From contig CANEVO010000014.1 of the NCBI GenBank assembly GCA_947442255.1, forward strand, positions 1-47,608: 47,608 nucleotides of DNA. The letters are read 5' to 3'. This document shows, in pieces, positions 36,244 through 44,787 of the stretch. The notes under the pieces were generated by a model, which ran no database searches, was not told the origin of the DNA, and saw only the letters and a program-made list of their open reading frames with translations. The stretch is from Opitutia bacterium (lineage in GTDB: Bacteria; Verrucomicrobiota; Verrucomicrobiae; Opitutales; Opitutaceae). The first letter of the stretch is position 1; each line of letters opens with the position of its first letter. The translations under genes and the position numbers were made by a program.

Positions 36244-37398
36244 ATGTGCGCCTCTCCGTTTAAGTTCCTCCGCACCACGCCGCCGCCGCCCAAGGTCGTG
36301 CTCCTGCCCAGCGGACTGTTCTTCACGCGTTCGATTCCCGTGGTCGCAGGCGGCCCCAGCGAAATCGCGGCCCAGGTCGAACTGGCGCTGGAGGCCAGCT
36401 CCCCGTTTCCGCTGGCGCAGTTGTACTACGGCTGGTTTGCGCGGCCCGGTGCCGATCAGGCGTTCGTGTTTGCCGCCTATCGCCGACGATTCACGGATGA
36501 TCAGATGGCGGGGTGGGAGGGAGCGGAGGTTGTCATGCCGGCCTTCGCCGCCGCGTTCGGTGCGAATCTCGAACCGGCCACGACCGTGCTGATGGCCGAG
36601 CCCGACGGGCTGACGGCGCTGGGTTGGGACGGCCCAGGAGTGCCGTCGCGCGTGTTGACGCGCCCGATCGGACCCGAGGCTGACGAAGCGACGTGGGAGC
36701 GGACGAAGTCCGAACTCCTGGCGGCCATGGGCGGCAGCAGGACGGTGATCGACCTGCCGGGCGGGCCGGTGACGGATGCTTCCGGCAACGATCGCGAGAT
36801 CGTCTTCCGGAGTGGAGACTTTGTTTCCAAGCTGCCCTCACCGGTGGCCGCGACGATGGACGTCCGCGATCGCAGCGAATTGGCGGCGCTTCGGGGCGCT
36901 CGCCGGCGCGACTTGGTTTTGTGGCGGGTGGCGCTGGGATGCCTCGCCGCGCTTGGTCTGCTCGCCTTGGGCGAGCTGGCGCTGGTGGGCGGGCGAACCT
37001 GGCAGACGATACGCGTTGTCCGCGTGAATGTCCAAAAATCCGTGGTCGACAAGATCATGACAGCACAAGAGCTCGCCAACCGGATCGAGGACCTGGCCAC
37101 GAAACAGCTTCTGCCGCTCGAGATGTTGACCGAGCTGGTGGGGCCGAACCTCGAGCGGAAGCCGGCGGACATTCAGTTTACGCGCATCCAGACCGACAAG
37201 TCGCGCGGGCTGTACACCGTCGTGATTGACGCCCAGACCGCCAATGCACCGCAAATGAGTGTTTACCAGACGGCGTTGGAGAAGCTGCCGTCCAAGGAGA
37301 AGGTGGAATTCGTCCCGCAGCCGTCGCGTGGCCAGTTCGCCACGTTCCGGATTATTTTCACCTTCAAACCCGGCGTCATCAAGCCGACCTCATCATGA
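36244..37398 (+). CDS. Type II secretion GspL-like assembly-platform protein
   Basis: A 384-residue protein directly after gspK (start immediately follows its stop). Residues 1-220 look like a cytoplasmic ASKHA-type fold as in GspL (KVVLLPSGLFFTRSIPVVAG, then VELALEASSPFPLAQLYYGW). One transmembrane helix follows at about 230-250 (WRVALGCLAALGLLALGELA), then a periplasmic domain. GspL links the cytoplasmic ATPase GspE to the pseudopilus platform. Sequence similarity to classical GspL is weak; the call rests on architecture and place. Confidence 0.68.
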   Translation: MCASPFKFLRTTPPPPKVVLLPSGLFFTRSIPVVAGGPSEIAAQVELALEASSPFPLAQLYYGWFARPGADQAFVFAAYRRRFTDDQMAGWEGAEVVMPAFAAAFGANLEPATTVLMAEPDGLTALGWDGPGVPSRVLTRPIGPEADEATWERTKSELLAAMGGSRTVIDLPGGPVTDASGNDREIVFRSGDFVSKLPSPVAATMDVRDRSELAALRGARRRDLVLWRVALGCLAALGLLALGELALVGGRTWQTIRVVRVNVQKSVVDKIMTAQELANRIEDLATKQLLPLEMLTELVGPNLERKPADIQFTRIQTDKSRGLYTVVIDAQTANAPQMSVYQTALEKLPSKEKVEFVPQPSRGQFATFRIIFTFKPGVIKPTSS

Positions 37399-37925
37399 TC
37401 CGGTCGCTGCGAACATTTTTTCTGAGCCGGCTGCTGCGCGAGAAGATGCTCCTGCTGGCCCTTCTCGGAATCGGCACCTTGTGGTGGCTGTCGGCCTTCG
37501 CGACGCGAGCCGCCCGCTCTTCGCGGGATCAGCAGGCCACGACGCTGGCCTTGGCCATCCAGCAGCAGTGGCTGAACAACCGGGACAGCATTGAGGCCAG
37601 CGCTCAACAGGCGGCCTCCCGCCTCGATCCGGCCCAGACGCGAAACAGTACCCGGCTCTTTACCGAGGTCAGCAATCTCGCGAACGCATCGGGTTTCCGC
37701 AACGCGGTCATCAATCCACAGCCCGTGGCGACCATCGGTCAGTTTTCGATCCACACGTTGAATTTTACCGTCAACAACGTGGACTGGGAGTCGCTGAAAA
37801 AATTCTACCTCGGCCTTCAGGCGAAGGCCCCCTATGTCGGCATCGACCAGTTCTCGCTCAACAATCCCGGCAACGGTACGCATACCTTGGGCATGCGAAT
37901 CTCGTCCGTCGAAGTCAGCCGATAG
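37395..37925 (+). CDS. Type II secretion GspM-like protein
   Basis: A 176-residue bitopic protein with one transmembrane segment (about 18-36, KMLLLALLGIGTLWWLSAFA) and a helical plus beta periplasmic domain (AIQQQWLNNRDSIEASAQQA, then VNNVDWESLKKFYLGLQ). This is the layout of GspM, which pairs with GspL. Its ATG lies within the end of the previous gene (4-base overlap). It is the last gsp gene; gspC, D, E and F are not in the window. The call is by architecture and position. Confidence 0.65.
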   Translation: MIRSLRTFFLSRLLREKMLLLALLGIGTLWWLSAFATRAARSSRDQQATTLALAIQQQWLNNRDSIEASAQQAASRLDPAQTRNSTRLFTEVSNLANASGFRNAVINPQPVATIGQFSIHTLNFTVNNVDWESLKKFYLGLQAKAPYVGIDQFSLNNPGNGTHTLGMRISSVEVSR

Positions 37926-38036
37926 TTGGAACAAGGCGCGCGCGTTTCTGTATGACTTGTTACGCTTCTCCTATTGCGGGGCGGCAGGGTGCGAATGCTT
38001 TGGGATGAAACGAATTCCCTCTTCTTGACGACGTCG

Positions 38037-39185
38037 ATGGCCACTAACCTTCAGCGGGTGCTTACCTGGGCGGTGCCACTGCTGTGGCTCGGCCCAAAGG
38101 CCCGCGGCGAGAACTCGATCAGCTACAAATACGCCGACTACCAGGAGCTCGGTGGGCGCGTGGGAGTTCAAACCCAAGGGGCCTTCATCGAACAGGACCT
38201 AGGCCCGAGCATGCGTCTCAAGCTGACCGGTATTCTTGATGCGATCGTGGGAGCCACGCCGACTGGGCAGCCGGCCCCGGCCGGCAGTGATCAAGTCCCG
38301 CTGGCCGGACTGCATGAGTACCGGAAGGCGTGGAACGCCGATCTCTCCCGTCAGTTTTCGCGGGTAAACCTCGGCGTCGGGGTCGCCAACAGCCGCGAGA
38401 GCGACTATGTTTCAACCGGGTGGGCGGTGAATGCGGTGACCGACTTCAATCAGAAGAACACGACGCTGCTGACCGGGGTGGCGGGGACGGACGACACCAT
38501 CAAGGTGTTTTATCAGGCGGCACGGGCGACGAAGCGGACGAACGATCTCATCGTCGGGGTGACCCAATTGCTCGACCCACGGACCTCCCTCACCGTCAAC
38601 CTCAGCTGGGGACGGCAGCGGGGTCAGATCTCGGATCCCTACAAATTGGTGCAGAAAAACATCGAGATTGTTCCTGGCCTGTTTTTGCCCCTGACGATGG
38701 GCGAGAACCGGCCGGGCTACCGGGAGAAATGGGTCGGCCTGGTGGCGCTCAACCGGGCCTTTCCCGAGGCTCGTGGAGCGGTGGAGGGAACGTATCGGTA
38801 TTATAATGACACCTTTGGGGCCGATGCGCACACGGTGGATGTTTCGTGGTTCCAACGCGTGGGCGAGACCCTGATCCTGAAGCCCTCCTTCCGTTTCTAC
38901 GATCAATCGGCTGCGCGATTCTATGCCTACGACTTCGATCGGACGAACGTGATTCCCCGTCAGGGAGTGCCGAATCCCGGGGGTCCTTTCTATTCCTCCG
39001 ACTTCCGGTTGTCGGACTTCCAGTCCCGCACCTACGGCCTCAAGGCGATCTGGAAAGTCACGAGCGCGATCCAGTTCGATGCCGGCTGGGAATGGTACGA
39101 CATGCGAGGGACGGACGATGTCACTCCTGAGTCGGCCTACTGTCGGGCGCGAATCATCACCGTCGGCGCCAAGTTCACCTGGTAG
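38037..39185 (+). CDS. DUF3570 outer-membrane beta-barrel-like protein; candidate flavinylation substrate
   Basis: A 382-residue protein of the DUF3570 family. A signal peptide (residues 1-24, WAVPLLWLGPKARG) is followed by the family start SISYKYADYQE and by FIEQDLGPSMRLKLTGILDA. Alternating strands with aromatic girdles and the C-terminal IITVGAKFTW, ending on Trp, look like an outer-membrane beta-barrel with a BAM signal. D68-A-I-V-G-A-T-P-T resembles the D-x-x-S/T-G-A-T motif at which ApbE attaches FMN through the last Thr (T74), though the S/T position is Val here. The gene is followed by apbE, tlpA-like and DUF4266 genes. Substrate status is inference. Start ATG 38037. Confidence 0.82.
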   Translation: MATNLQRVLTWAVPLLWLGPKARGENSISYKYADYQELGGRVGVQTQGAFIEQDLGPSMRLKLTGILDAIVGATPTGQPAPAGSDQVPLAGLHEYRKAWNADLSRQFSRVNLGVGVANSRESDYVSTGWAVNAVTDFNQKNTTLLTGVAGTDDTIKVFYQAARATKRTNDLIVGVTQLLDPRTSLTVNLSWGRQRGQISDPYKLVQKNIEIVPGLFLPLTMGENRPGYREKWVGLVALNRAFPEARGAVEGTYRYYNDTFGADAHTVDVSWFQRVGETLILKPSFRFYDQSAARFYAYDFDRTNVIPRQGVPNPGGPFYSSDFRLSDFQSRTYGLKAIWKVTSAIQFDAGWEWYDMRGTDDVTPESAYCRARIITVGAKFTW

Positions 39186-39244
39186 GAGGAATCGCCATTT
39201 ACCCGGTCACCGTTCAAATGGATTCGCGATAGGGAAAATTTATC

Positions 39245-40237
39245 GTGGCCTTCGTCTCACAATCGCACCGTGCGCCGCCCTCACTGCCTCCGGCGAGTGA
39301 CCCGGCGCTGCCGTTGCGGAAAATTTCATTCGCCGCGCTGGGCACGCAGTGTGGCGTTCAGTTTGCCGCGCCGGCCGGCGATCGACAGGCGCACGAATTT
39401 GAGCGCGCCGCGGTCGATTGGGTGAAGGGCTTCGAAGCGAAGTATTCCCGCTTTCGCGAGGATAGCCTGATCAGCCGGATCAATGCCGCCGCCGGTCGCG
39501 AATGGATCGCAGTCGATGCCGAGATGGAGGGGCTGTTGAAGTTGTGCGATACGCTGCATTTCATGACGCAGGAGATACTCGATCCCACGACGCTGCCGTT
39601 GCTGAAGCTGTGGGACTATCGAACGAAGCCGCCCTCGCTGCCGGCGGACCGAGAAATCGCGACAGCGCGGGAACTCGTGAGTTGGAAGAAGGTGCAGCGA
39701 AAGCCCGGGCAGATTTTTCTGCCGCAGGCCGGAATGGCGCTGGATTTTGGTGGCTTCGGCAAGGAGTACGCGGTCGATTTTGTTGCCCAACTGGCGCTCG
39801 ATCGCGGGATCGGCTGCGCGCTGGTGGACTTCGGTCACGATCTTCGGGCGCTGGGAACCCCTCCTGGACGTCCGGCGTGGCACATCGGACTCGAGGATCC
39901 TCGCCGTCCGGGCAGCACCGACGGCAGCATGGGTGTCTCCGGCAAGGGCGTCGCGTCCTCGGGAGACTACCTTCGGTCCTTCGTCGTGGAAGGAAAACGC
40001 TACGGGCACATCATCGATCCGCGGACCGGTTGGCCGGTCGCGAACGGCTGCCTTCAAGCCACCGTCATTGCATCCAGTTGCCTCCAGGCCGGCGTGCTCT
40101 CGACGACGGCGTTTGTCCTCGGCCTGATCAAAGGGGTGGAGTTCATCCAGAGTGTGCCGGGGGCCGAAGGTTTGTTGATCAATCACAACTCCCGTGCGCA
40201 AACGCGCGGATTCTATCACTATGTCGCCTCCCCTTGA
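39245..40237 (+). CDS. ApbE-like FAD:protein FMN transferase
   Basis: A 330-residue ApbE-family protein that would move FMN from FAD onto a Ser/Thr of a target. Family marks are KYSRFREDSLISRIN, LDFGGFGKEYAVDFV, ALVDFGHDLRALG and HIIDPRTGWPVANG. Two positions are unusual: the segment equal to D-x-L-x-T near the C-terminus reads AGVLSTTAFVLG, with Gly where a metal-binding Asp is usual, and the NxGGD-like stretch reads DFGHD. No signal peptide is visible at the GTG 39245 start. It overlaps the TlpA-like gene by 17 bases. Activity is plausible but not certain. Confidence 0.85.
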   Translation: MAFVSQSHRAPPSLPPASDPALPLRKISFAALGTQCGVQFAAPAGDRQAHEFERAAVDWVKGFEAKYSRFREDSLISRINAAAGREWIAVDAEMEGLLKLCDTLHFMTQEILDPTTLPLLKLWDYRTKPPSLPADREIATARELVSWKKVQRKPGQIFLPQAGMALDFGGFGKEYAVDFVAQLALDRGIGCALVDFGHDLRALGTPPGRPAWHIGLEDPRRPGSTDGSMGVSGKGVASSGDYLRSFVVEGKRYGHIIDPRTGWPVANGCLQATVIASSCLQAGVLSTTAFVLGLIKGVEFIQSVPGAEGLLINHNSRAQTRGFYHYVASP

Positions 40238-40769
40238 TTCTCCTGTTGCGAACGGCTTTCGCCGGCCGGCCGCGGTCCTGCTACTCCTCACGTGCCTCCT
40301 CGCCGCCGCGTCGTCGGTGCGGGCTGCGATCAAGGAGGGCGATGCGTTCCCCCCGCTGACCGCGGCAGGCGTGGCCATCCTAGCCGGAGGTGAACTGTCG
40401 ACCACCGCCGGCAAAGTCATGCTCGTCGACTTCTGGGCCTCGTGGTGCGCCCCCTGCAAGGCGTCATTTCCGGCGATGGCGAAACTGCATTCCGAGTATT
40501 CGCGGCGTGGATTCGTGGTCGTGGCCGTGAGTCTCGACGAGAAGCTCGCCGATGCGATGCTCTTCGTAAAGAAACTGGCTCCGCCCTTTCTCACGCTGCA
40601 CGATCGGCAACAGAGCCTCGTCAAGCAGGTGGTGGTGCCGACGATGCCCACCAGTTATCTCGTGGGCCGGGATGGAAAAGTGCGATTTGTGCAGTCGGGC
40701 TATCACGGCGCTGCCTCCGACCAGGAGTTGCGGAAGCGGATTGAGGCCCTGTTGGCCGAGCCGAACTGA
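40221..40769 (+). CDS. TlpA-like thioredoxin-fold protein
   Basis: A 182-residue exported thioredoxin-fold protein. The signal peptide is residues 10-36 (AAVLLLLTCLLAAASSVRAA), and the active site VDFWASWCAPCKASFP has C76 and C79. The remaining fold includes VVAVSLDEK, VPTMPTSYLVGRDGK with the cis-proline region, and SDQELRKRIEALL. It would reduce disulfides in the periplasm, as in TlpA/ResA. It overlaps the ApbE gene by 17 bases and is followed after seven bases by the DUF4266 gene, so it belongs to this cluster. The likely client is a Cys-rich partner such as the DUF4266 protein. Confidence 0.9.
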   Translation: MSPPLDSPVANGFRRPAAVLLLLTCLLAAASSVRAAIKEGDAFPPLTAAGVAILAGGELSTTAGKVMLVDFWASWCAPCKASFPAMAKLHSEYSRRGFVVVAVSLDEKLADAMLFVKKLAPPFLTLHDRQQSLVKQVVVPTMPTSYLVGRDGKVRFVQSGYHGAASDQELRKRIEALLAEPN

Positions 40770-40776
40770 TCCTCGC

Positions 40777-41013
40777 GTGAAAACGAAAGTCATTTCCTTT
40801 CTCCTGCTGGGTCTGGGGACGCTTCTGGGCAGCGGCTGTGCCGGAACCAATTTGGTGCTAGTGAAGCCTTGGGAGCGCGCCACCCTGACCGACTACACCA
40901 TGCGCGCGGATCGCGACCCGCTGTACACTGCATTCTCGGAGCATACTTACTTTTCCCGTGAGACGGCGACCGGCGGTCGCGGGGTCGGCGGGAGTGGCTG
41001 TGGGTGTAATTGA
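40777..41013 (+). CDS. DUF4266 small lipoprotein
   Basis: A 78-residue exported lipoprotein starting at GTG 40777. The signal and lipobox are residues 1-21 (FLLLGLGTLLGSGC, modified C21). The mature part has the family segment VKPWERATLTDYTMRADRDP and then AFSEHTYFSRETATGG. It ends in a Gly/Cys tail, GVGGSGCGCN, with a C-x-C pair. DUF4266 proteins are known next to DUF3570 and ApbE genes. The C-terminal Cys pair could be the target of the adjacent thioredoxin or a metal ligand; this is inference. Confidence 0.85.
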   Translation: MKTKVISFLLLGLGTLLGSGCAGTNLVLVKPWERATLTDYTMRADRDPLYTAFSEHTYFSRETATGGRGVGGSGCGCN

Positions 41014-41122
41014 GGGCGTCTCCGGGGCCGCGAGGCCAGGACCGTTGATCCGGAGCGGCGGGCCGCCGACGGCTGGTTTTGCCAGTGGGGAGATAACCAC
41101 TTCACCCCTCGCGTGGCGGGCC

Positions 41123-41683
41123 ATGCGCATTCTAGTCATCGAAGACGAGCGGCAGTTGGCTGGGCATATCACCCGTGCCCTCGCGCGTCGCGGCCACTGT
41201 TTGGCCACCCAGTACGATGGCGTGGCCGGGTTGCAGTCGGCGCTCTCAGATCCGCCTGACTTAATCCTGCTCGATCTCAATTTGCCGGGACTCGACGGTC
41301 TCACGGTGCTGGGGCGATTGCGTGAAGCCCAGTGTGCGGCCCGCGTACTCATTCTCATTACCCGGGGAGAGGTGGAACAACGGGTCCAGGGATTGCAGGC
41401 CGGGGCGGATGACTATCTCGGCAAGCGTTTCTCGATGGACGAGCTTGTGGCCCGGGTCGAAGCGCTCGGACGTCGTGGCGTCACCTCCTCGCCGGCCGAT
41501 TGGCTCAAAGTGGGCGACCTGCACATGGATGTCCGCCACCGGCGAATCACGAGGGGCGGCAAGCAAGTTCTTCTTTCACCCCGGGAGTTCGATGTGCTTC
41601 AAGTGCTGATGCAGGAGCCCGGCCGGCCATTTTCGCGCACGGAACTTTGCGAGCGCGTTTGGCAGCGGGAGTGTCATTGGTAA
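41123..41683 (+). CDS. OmpR-type response regulator, truncated at its DNA-binding end
   Basis: An intact receiver domain (MRILVIEDERQLAGHITRAL, phosphoacceptor D51 in LILLDLNLPG, T80, K101 in DDYLGKRFS) is followed by the beginning of a winged-helix effector domain: LSPREFDVLQVLMQEPGRP, FSRTELCERVWQ. The protein stops at residue 186 after RECHW, where OmpR-family proteins carry another 35-40 residues with the recognition helix and wing. No sensor kinase is present; the next gene is an Ig protein. It sits 109 bases after the DUF4266 gene. Binding to DNA is unlikely as it stands. A frameshift near 41670 or a deletion could be the cause. Confidence 0.85.
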   Translation: MRILVIEDERQLAGHITRALARRGHCLATQYDGVAGLQSALSDPPDLILLDLNLPGLDGLTVLGRLREAQCAARVLILITRGEVEQRVQGLQAGADDYLGKRFSMDELVARVEALGRRGVTSSPADWLKVGDLHMDVRHRRITRGGKQVLLSPREFDVLQVLMQEPGRPFSRTELCERVWQRECHW

Positions 41684-41749
41684 CAGGCCGGTTACCTTAG
41701 GATATTTTCCGTACCTTTAGGCCTCACTATTCAATTCGCGACTCCTCAA

Positions 41750-43294
41750 ATGAAACAGCATTTTTTTCGTCCTCTCACCCTTCTCCGGCAGCGGTGGCTA
41801 GGCCTGCCGATCGGCCTGCTGATCGCCCTCCTCCAGCGCACCCCTGTGATCAGGGCGATTGCGGGTGTGGGCGAGGATCTTGCCGCGGCCGGTCCGACGC
41901 AAATTTTGCGTGCCGTGTTCACGGCGGGCGGATTGGGGGCAATGCACTCGATGGCCGGCGCTACCCAATTCGTCGGGCCGGCCGGTCCGGTGGTTGGAAC
42001 AGTTGGCACGTCACTCCAGGTGGCGTTCAGCTACTCGGGCGCACCGAGTTCACCCGCCCGCTTTGACTTTACCGGTTCGCTGCCTCCGGGACTTCGATTT
42101 ATTCCCGAGCCGAGCGGTTCAACCATCCCCTCCGGCACCCCGGTCATTGCGGGTACGCCCACCCAGGCCGGTTCGTATTCGATCTCGGTTCAGGGATTCA
42201 ACGCCTCGGGCCTGACGAACAATTATCAGGAGACGATCGCGTTTCAAATCGCTGGGCTGACCGCCGCGACGCCGACGTTCACCACCCAGCCTTCATCCCA
42301 GACCGTGGTGGCGGGAGGAACAGCTACACTCAGTGCGGCGGTATCAGGCGCGGGCACCATGCAATGGCGCCGAAACGGGTCGGCTGTTGCTGGCGCCACT
42401 TCGTCGACCCTATCGATTGCCAGCACCCAACCAGAAAACACGGGACTTTACACCTTGGTGGCCACGGGATCAGCGGGGACAACTGCTAGTAGCGCCGCGA
42501 TCGTCGGTCTCAGCAGCGTGGCCAAGATCGTCGGAAGGGGAACCGAATTTCCAGACATAGTTCACGGGGTCACCAAGTTCACTTACGACCAAATTCTGCT
42601 CGAGGGCACAGCCGCCTCGGTAACAGCCGACTCCGGCCAGATTCTGCGGATGTCCTACATCGATCTCAGCGACGACATTGTCCAAGTTGAATTCTCGGGA
42701 GCAGGCACACTTTCGCTGGTCCTTGAAGGTGTCTCAGGGCCGGCAGTCCCGCTGAAATACAATCAAGGGACCACTTACATGAAGGGCCATGCCGGCATCG
42801 TCCTCACTGGTGCCAATGAAACCACCAATCTTTCGGTTTTCAGCGTCGGTCGCGCGAATGCGGCCAACCAAGCCCTTTTTCGCAGTGACACGACCTACGA
42901 CGGCTTCGCTGATATCGCTTTTGTCGCCATCACGAGTACCGACGGCAAGTTCGGTGGCCTGCGCACCGCAAACGCAAGTTACTTTGGGACTCAGGGTTTT
43001 ACAGGGGTTTACGCACCTGGTGTCCAGTTCACAGGTCCGGTCTTCGTTGGTGATATCCGCGCGGAGAGCGACGCGACGCCCGTGCTCGTCATCGGCTCCG
43101 GCAGTGACACTCGCATCACCGGCGGCGATTTACTTCAGACCAACGGGCGGGCCGTTCAGGTGAGCGGGCTCGCTCAGTTACGATTTACCGCCGGCAGTAA
43201 TTCTCACGGGACTGGTCTGTCGCCCCAAACGAATCAGTCACGCCTCGATCAAAACGGCACCGACGTCACAAGCCAAGTCGTGGTGAACCCGTGA
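41750..43294 (+). CDS. Secreted protein with immunoglobulin-like domains
   Basis: A 514-residue surface or secreted protein. After an N-terminal hydrophobic segment (about residues 14-30, LRQRWLGLPIGLLIALLQR) come a putative-Ig region (PPGLRFIPEPSG, then GTPTQAGSYSISVQGFN) and a classical Ig-like domain with the pattern TQPSSQTVVAGGTATLSA, WRRNGSAVAGATSSTLSIA and NTGLYTLVATGSAG. The last 260 residues have no match that I recognise; they are Thr/Ser/Gly-rich and beta-like, including an unusual run of TGANETTNLSVF. Proteins of this type are common in Opitutaceae. No PEP-CTERM anchor is seen. Confidence 0.78.
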   Translation: MKQHFFRPLTLLRQRWLGLPIGLLIALLQRTPVIRAIAGVGEDLAAAGPTQILRAVFTAGGLGAMHSMAGATQFVGPAGPVVGTVGTSLQVAFSYSGAPSSPARFDFTGSLPPGLRFIPEPSGSTIPSGTPVIAGTPTQAGSYSISVQGFNASGLTNNYQETIAFQIAGLTAATPTFTTQPSSQTVVAGGTATLSAAVSGAGTMQWRRNGSAVAGATSSTLSIASTQPENTGLYTLVATGSAGTTASSAAIVGLSSVAKIVGRGTEFPDIVHGVTKFTYDQILLEGTAASVTADSGQILRMSYIDLSDDIVQVEFSGAGTLSLVLEGVSGPAVPLKYNQGTTYMKGHAGIVLTGANETTNLSVFSVGRANAANQALFRSDTTYDGFADIAFVAITSTDGKFGGLRTANASYFGTQGFTGVYAPGVQFTGPVFVGDIRAESDATPVLVIGSGSDTRITGGDLLQTNGRAVQVSGLAQLRFTAGSNSHGTGLSPQTNQSRLDQNGTDVTSQVVVNP

Positions 43295-43339
43295 GGCCGG
43301 CCCAGCGGCGATATCCACACCGCAGCTGGGTCATCGAGG

Positions 43340-44704
43340 TCAGGTAAACAGATCCGGAGGTGTCCGGCTGAGGAAGTCCTCCATATAGGCGGTGGTGGCT
43401 TTGCCCTCGATGAAAACAGGGTCCGCCATAATCGCTCGATGCAATGGGATGGTCGTTTTGATCCCGCGGATGAGGTATTCGCTGAGAGCGCGGTACGTCC
43501 GCTCGAGCGCCGCTTTCCGGGTTGAGCCGAAGCAAATCAGCTTCCCGATCATCGAATCATAATACGGAGGAATCGAATAGCCGCTGTATGCGTGCGAGTC
43601 CACCCGGACCCCGTGTCCACCTGGGGCGTAATAGAGTCCAATTGTGCCGGGTGAAGGGGCAAAATTCCGCGCTGGATCCTCGGCGTTAATGCGGCACTCG
43701 ATGGCGTGCTTCTCGAATTTGATATCCCCTTGGTCGAACTCGAGTTTCTCGCCGTTGGCTATGCGGATCTGCTGCTTGACCAAATCTATACCTGTAACTT
43801 CTTCTGTTACAGGATGTTCAACTTGAATCCGAGTATTCATCTCAATGAAGAAATAGTTGCCCTTGGCGTCGACGAGAAACTCGATGGTACCGGCGTTTTC
43901 GTACTCCGCCGCCTCGGCCGCCTTGATGGCTGCCTTACCCATCTTCTTGCGAAGATCGGAAGTCAGAAAGGGCGAAGGAGACTCTTCGATGAGCTTCTGG
44001 TGGCGGCGCTGAACCGAACAGTCGCGTTCGCCCAAGTGAAGAGTCTTACCATGGCTGTCGGCGAGAATTTGAAACTCGATATGCCGCGGTCTCTCAATGT
44101 ATCGTTCGATGTAAACCGCGCCGTTGCCGAAGGCTTTCTCCGCTTCGCCCCGAGCAACGTGGTATTCTTTCGCAAAGGAAACGTCGTTGTGGGCGATGCG
44201 CATGCCTCGGCCTCCGCCACCAGCGACAGCCTTGATGATCACGGGATATCCGATCTTACGGGCCGTCTTGACTGCTTCGCTCTCCGTTTCCACCGGCCCG
44301 TCCGAGCCTGGAACAACTGGAACGCCGACTTTCCGGACCGTATCCTTTGCCACCGCTTTATCGCCCATCATTTTGATCGATCTTGACTTAGGGCCTATGA
44401 ACTTAATGTTGCAGGACTCACATTGCTCCGCAAACTTGGCGTTCTCCGACAGGAATCCGTATCCGGGGTGAATCGCGTCAACGTCGGCAATCTCAGCGGC
44501 ACTGATGATTCGGTCAGCGCGAAGGTAGCTGTCGGCGCTTCGCGGACCGCCGATACAGATGGCCTCATCGGCCAATTGCACATGGAGCGATTGGACATCG
44601 GCTTCGGAATAGACGGCGAGGGTTTTGATACCCAATTCCCGGCAGGCCCGAACAATCCGGAGCGCAATTTCACCGCGATTTGCGATGAGGACTTTTTGTA
44701 TCAT
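43340..44704 (-). CDS. accC: Acetyl-CoA carboxylase, biotin carboxylase subunit
   Basis: This 454-residue ATP-grasp enzyme carboxylates biotin on BCCP using bicarbonate and ATP, the first committed step of fatty-acid synthesis. The start is [20 protein letters not shown]. Other marks are [13 protein letters not shown], the ATP loop [21 protein letters not shown], and the signature [20 protein letters not shown]. The length agrees. It follows accB on the same strand with a 65-base inverted repeat between. It is less GC-rich than most of the window. Confidence 0.97.
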   Translation of the reverse strand: MIQKVLIANRGEIALRIVRACRELGIKTLAVYSEADVQSLHVQLADEAICIGGPRSADSYLRADRIISAAEIADVDAIHPGYGFLSENAKFAEQCESCNIKFIGPKSRSIKMMGDKAVAKDTVRKVGVPVVPGSDGPVETESEAVKTARKIGYPVIIKAVAGGGGRGMRIAHNDVSFAKEYHVARGEAEKAFGNGAVYIERYIERPRHIEFQILADSHGKTLHLGERDCSVQRRHQKLIEESPSPFLTSDLRKKMGKAAIKAAEAAEYENAGTIEFLVDAKGNYFFIEMNTRIQVEHPVTEEVTGIDLVKQQIRIANGEKLEFDQGDIKFEKHAIECRINAEDPARNFAPSPGTIGLYYAPGGHGVRVDSHAYSGYSIPPYYDSMIGKLICFGSTRKAALERTYRALSEYLIRGIKTTIPLHRAIMADPVFIEGKATTAYMEDFLSRTPPDLFT

Positions 44705-44714
44705 TGAACAAGAA

Positions 44715-44779
44715 AACCACTAGTCCTCACTAATGCACTAATTACGCGAAATTAGTGAAACTAGTGAGCACTAGTGGTT
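44715..44779. repeat. Large imperfect inverted repeat between accB and accC
   Basis: AACCACTAGT at 44715 is answered by ACTAGTGGTT ending at 44779, and the pairing continues inwards: CTCACTA with TAGTGAG and CACTAATT with AATTAGTG, around a centre near 44747. Each arm of about 30 bases therefore contains repeated CACTAGT/CACTAAT units. On the minus strand it lies within the accB-accC transcript. There is no T run. It may be an attenuator, a processing site or a small repetitive element. Confidence 0.85.
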
Positions 44780-44787
44780 AATTAAAA

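Noticed and set aside
39326..40651. 441-codon minus-strand frame opposite apbE and tlpA
   Set aside because: Antisense to two well supported genes.
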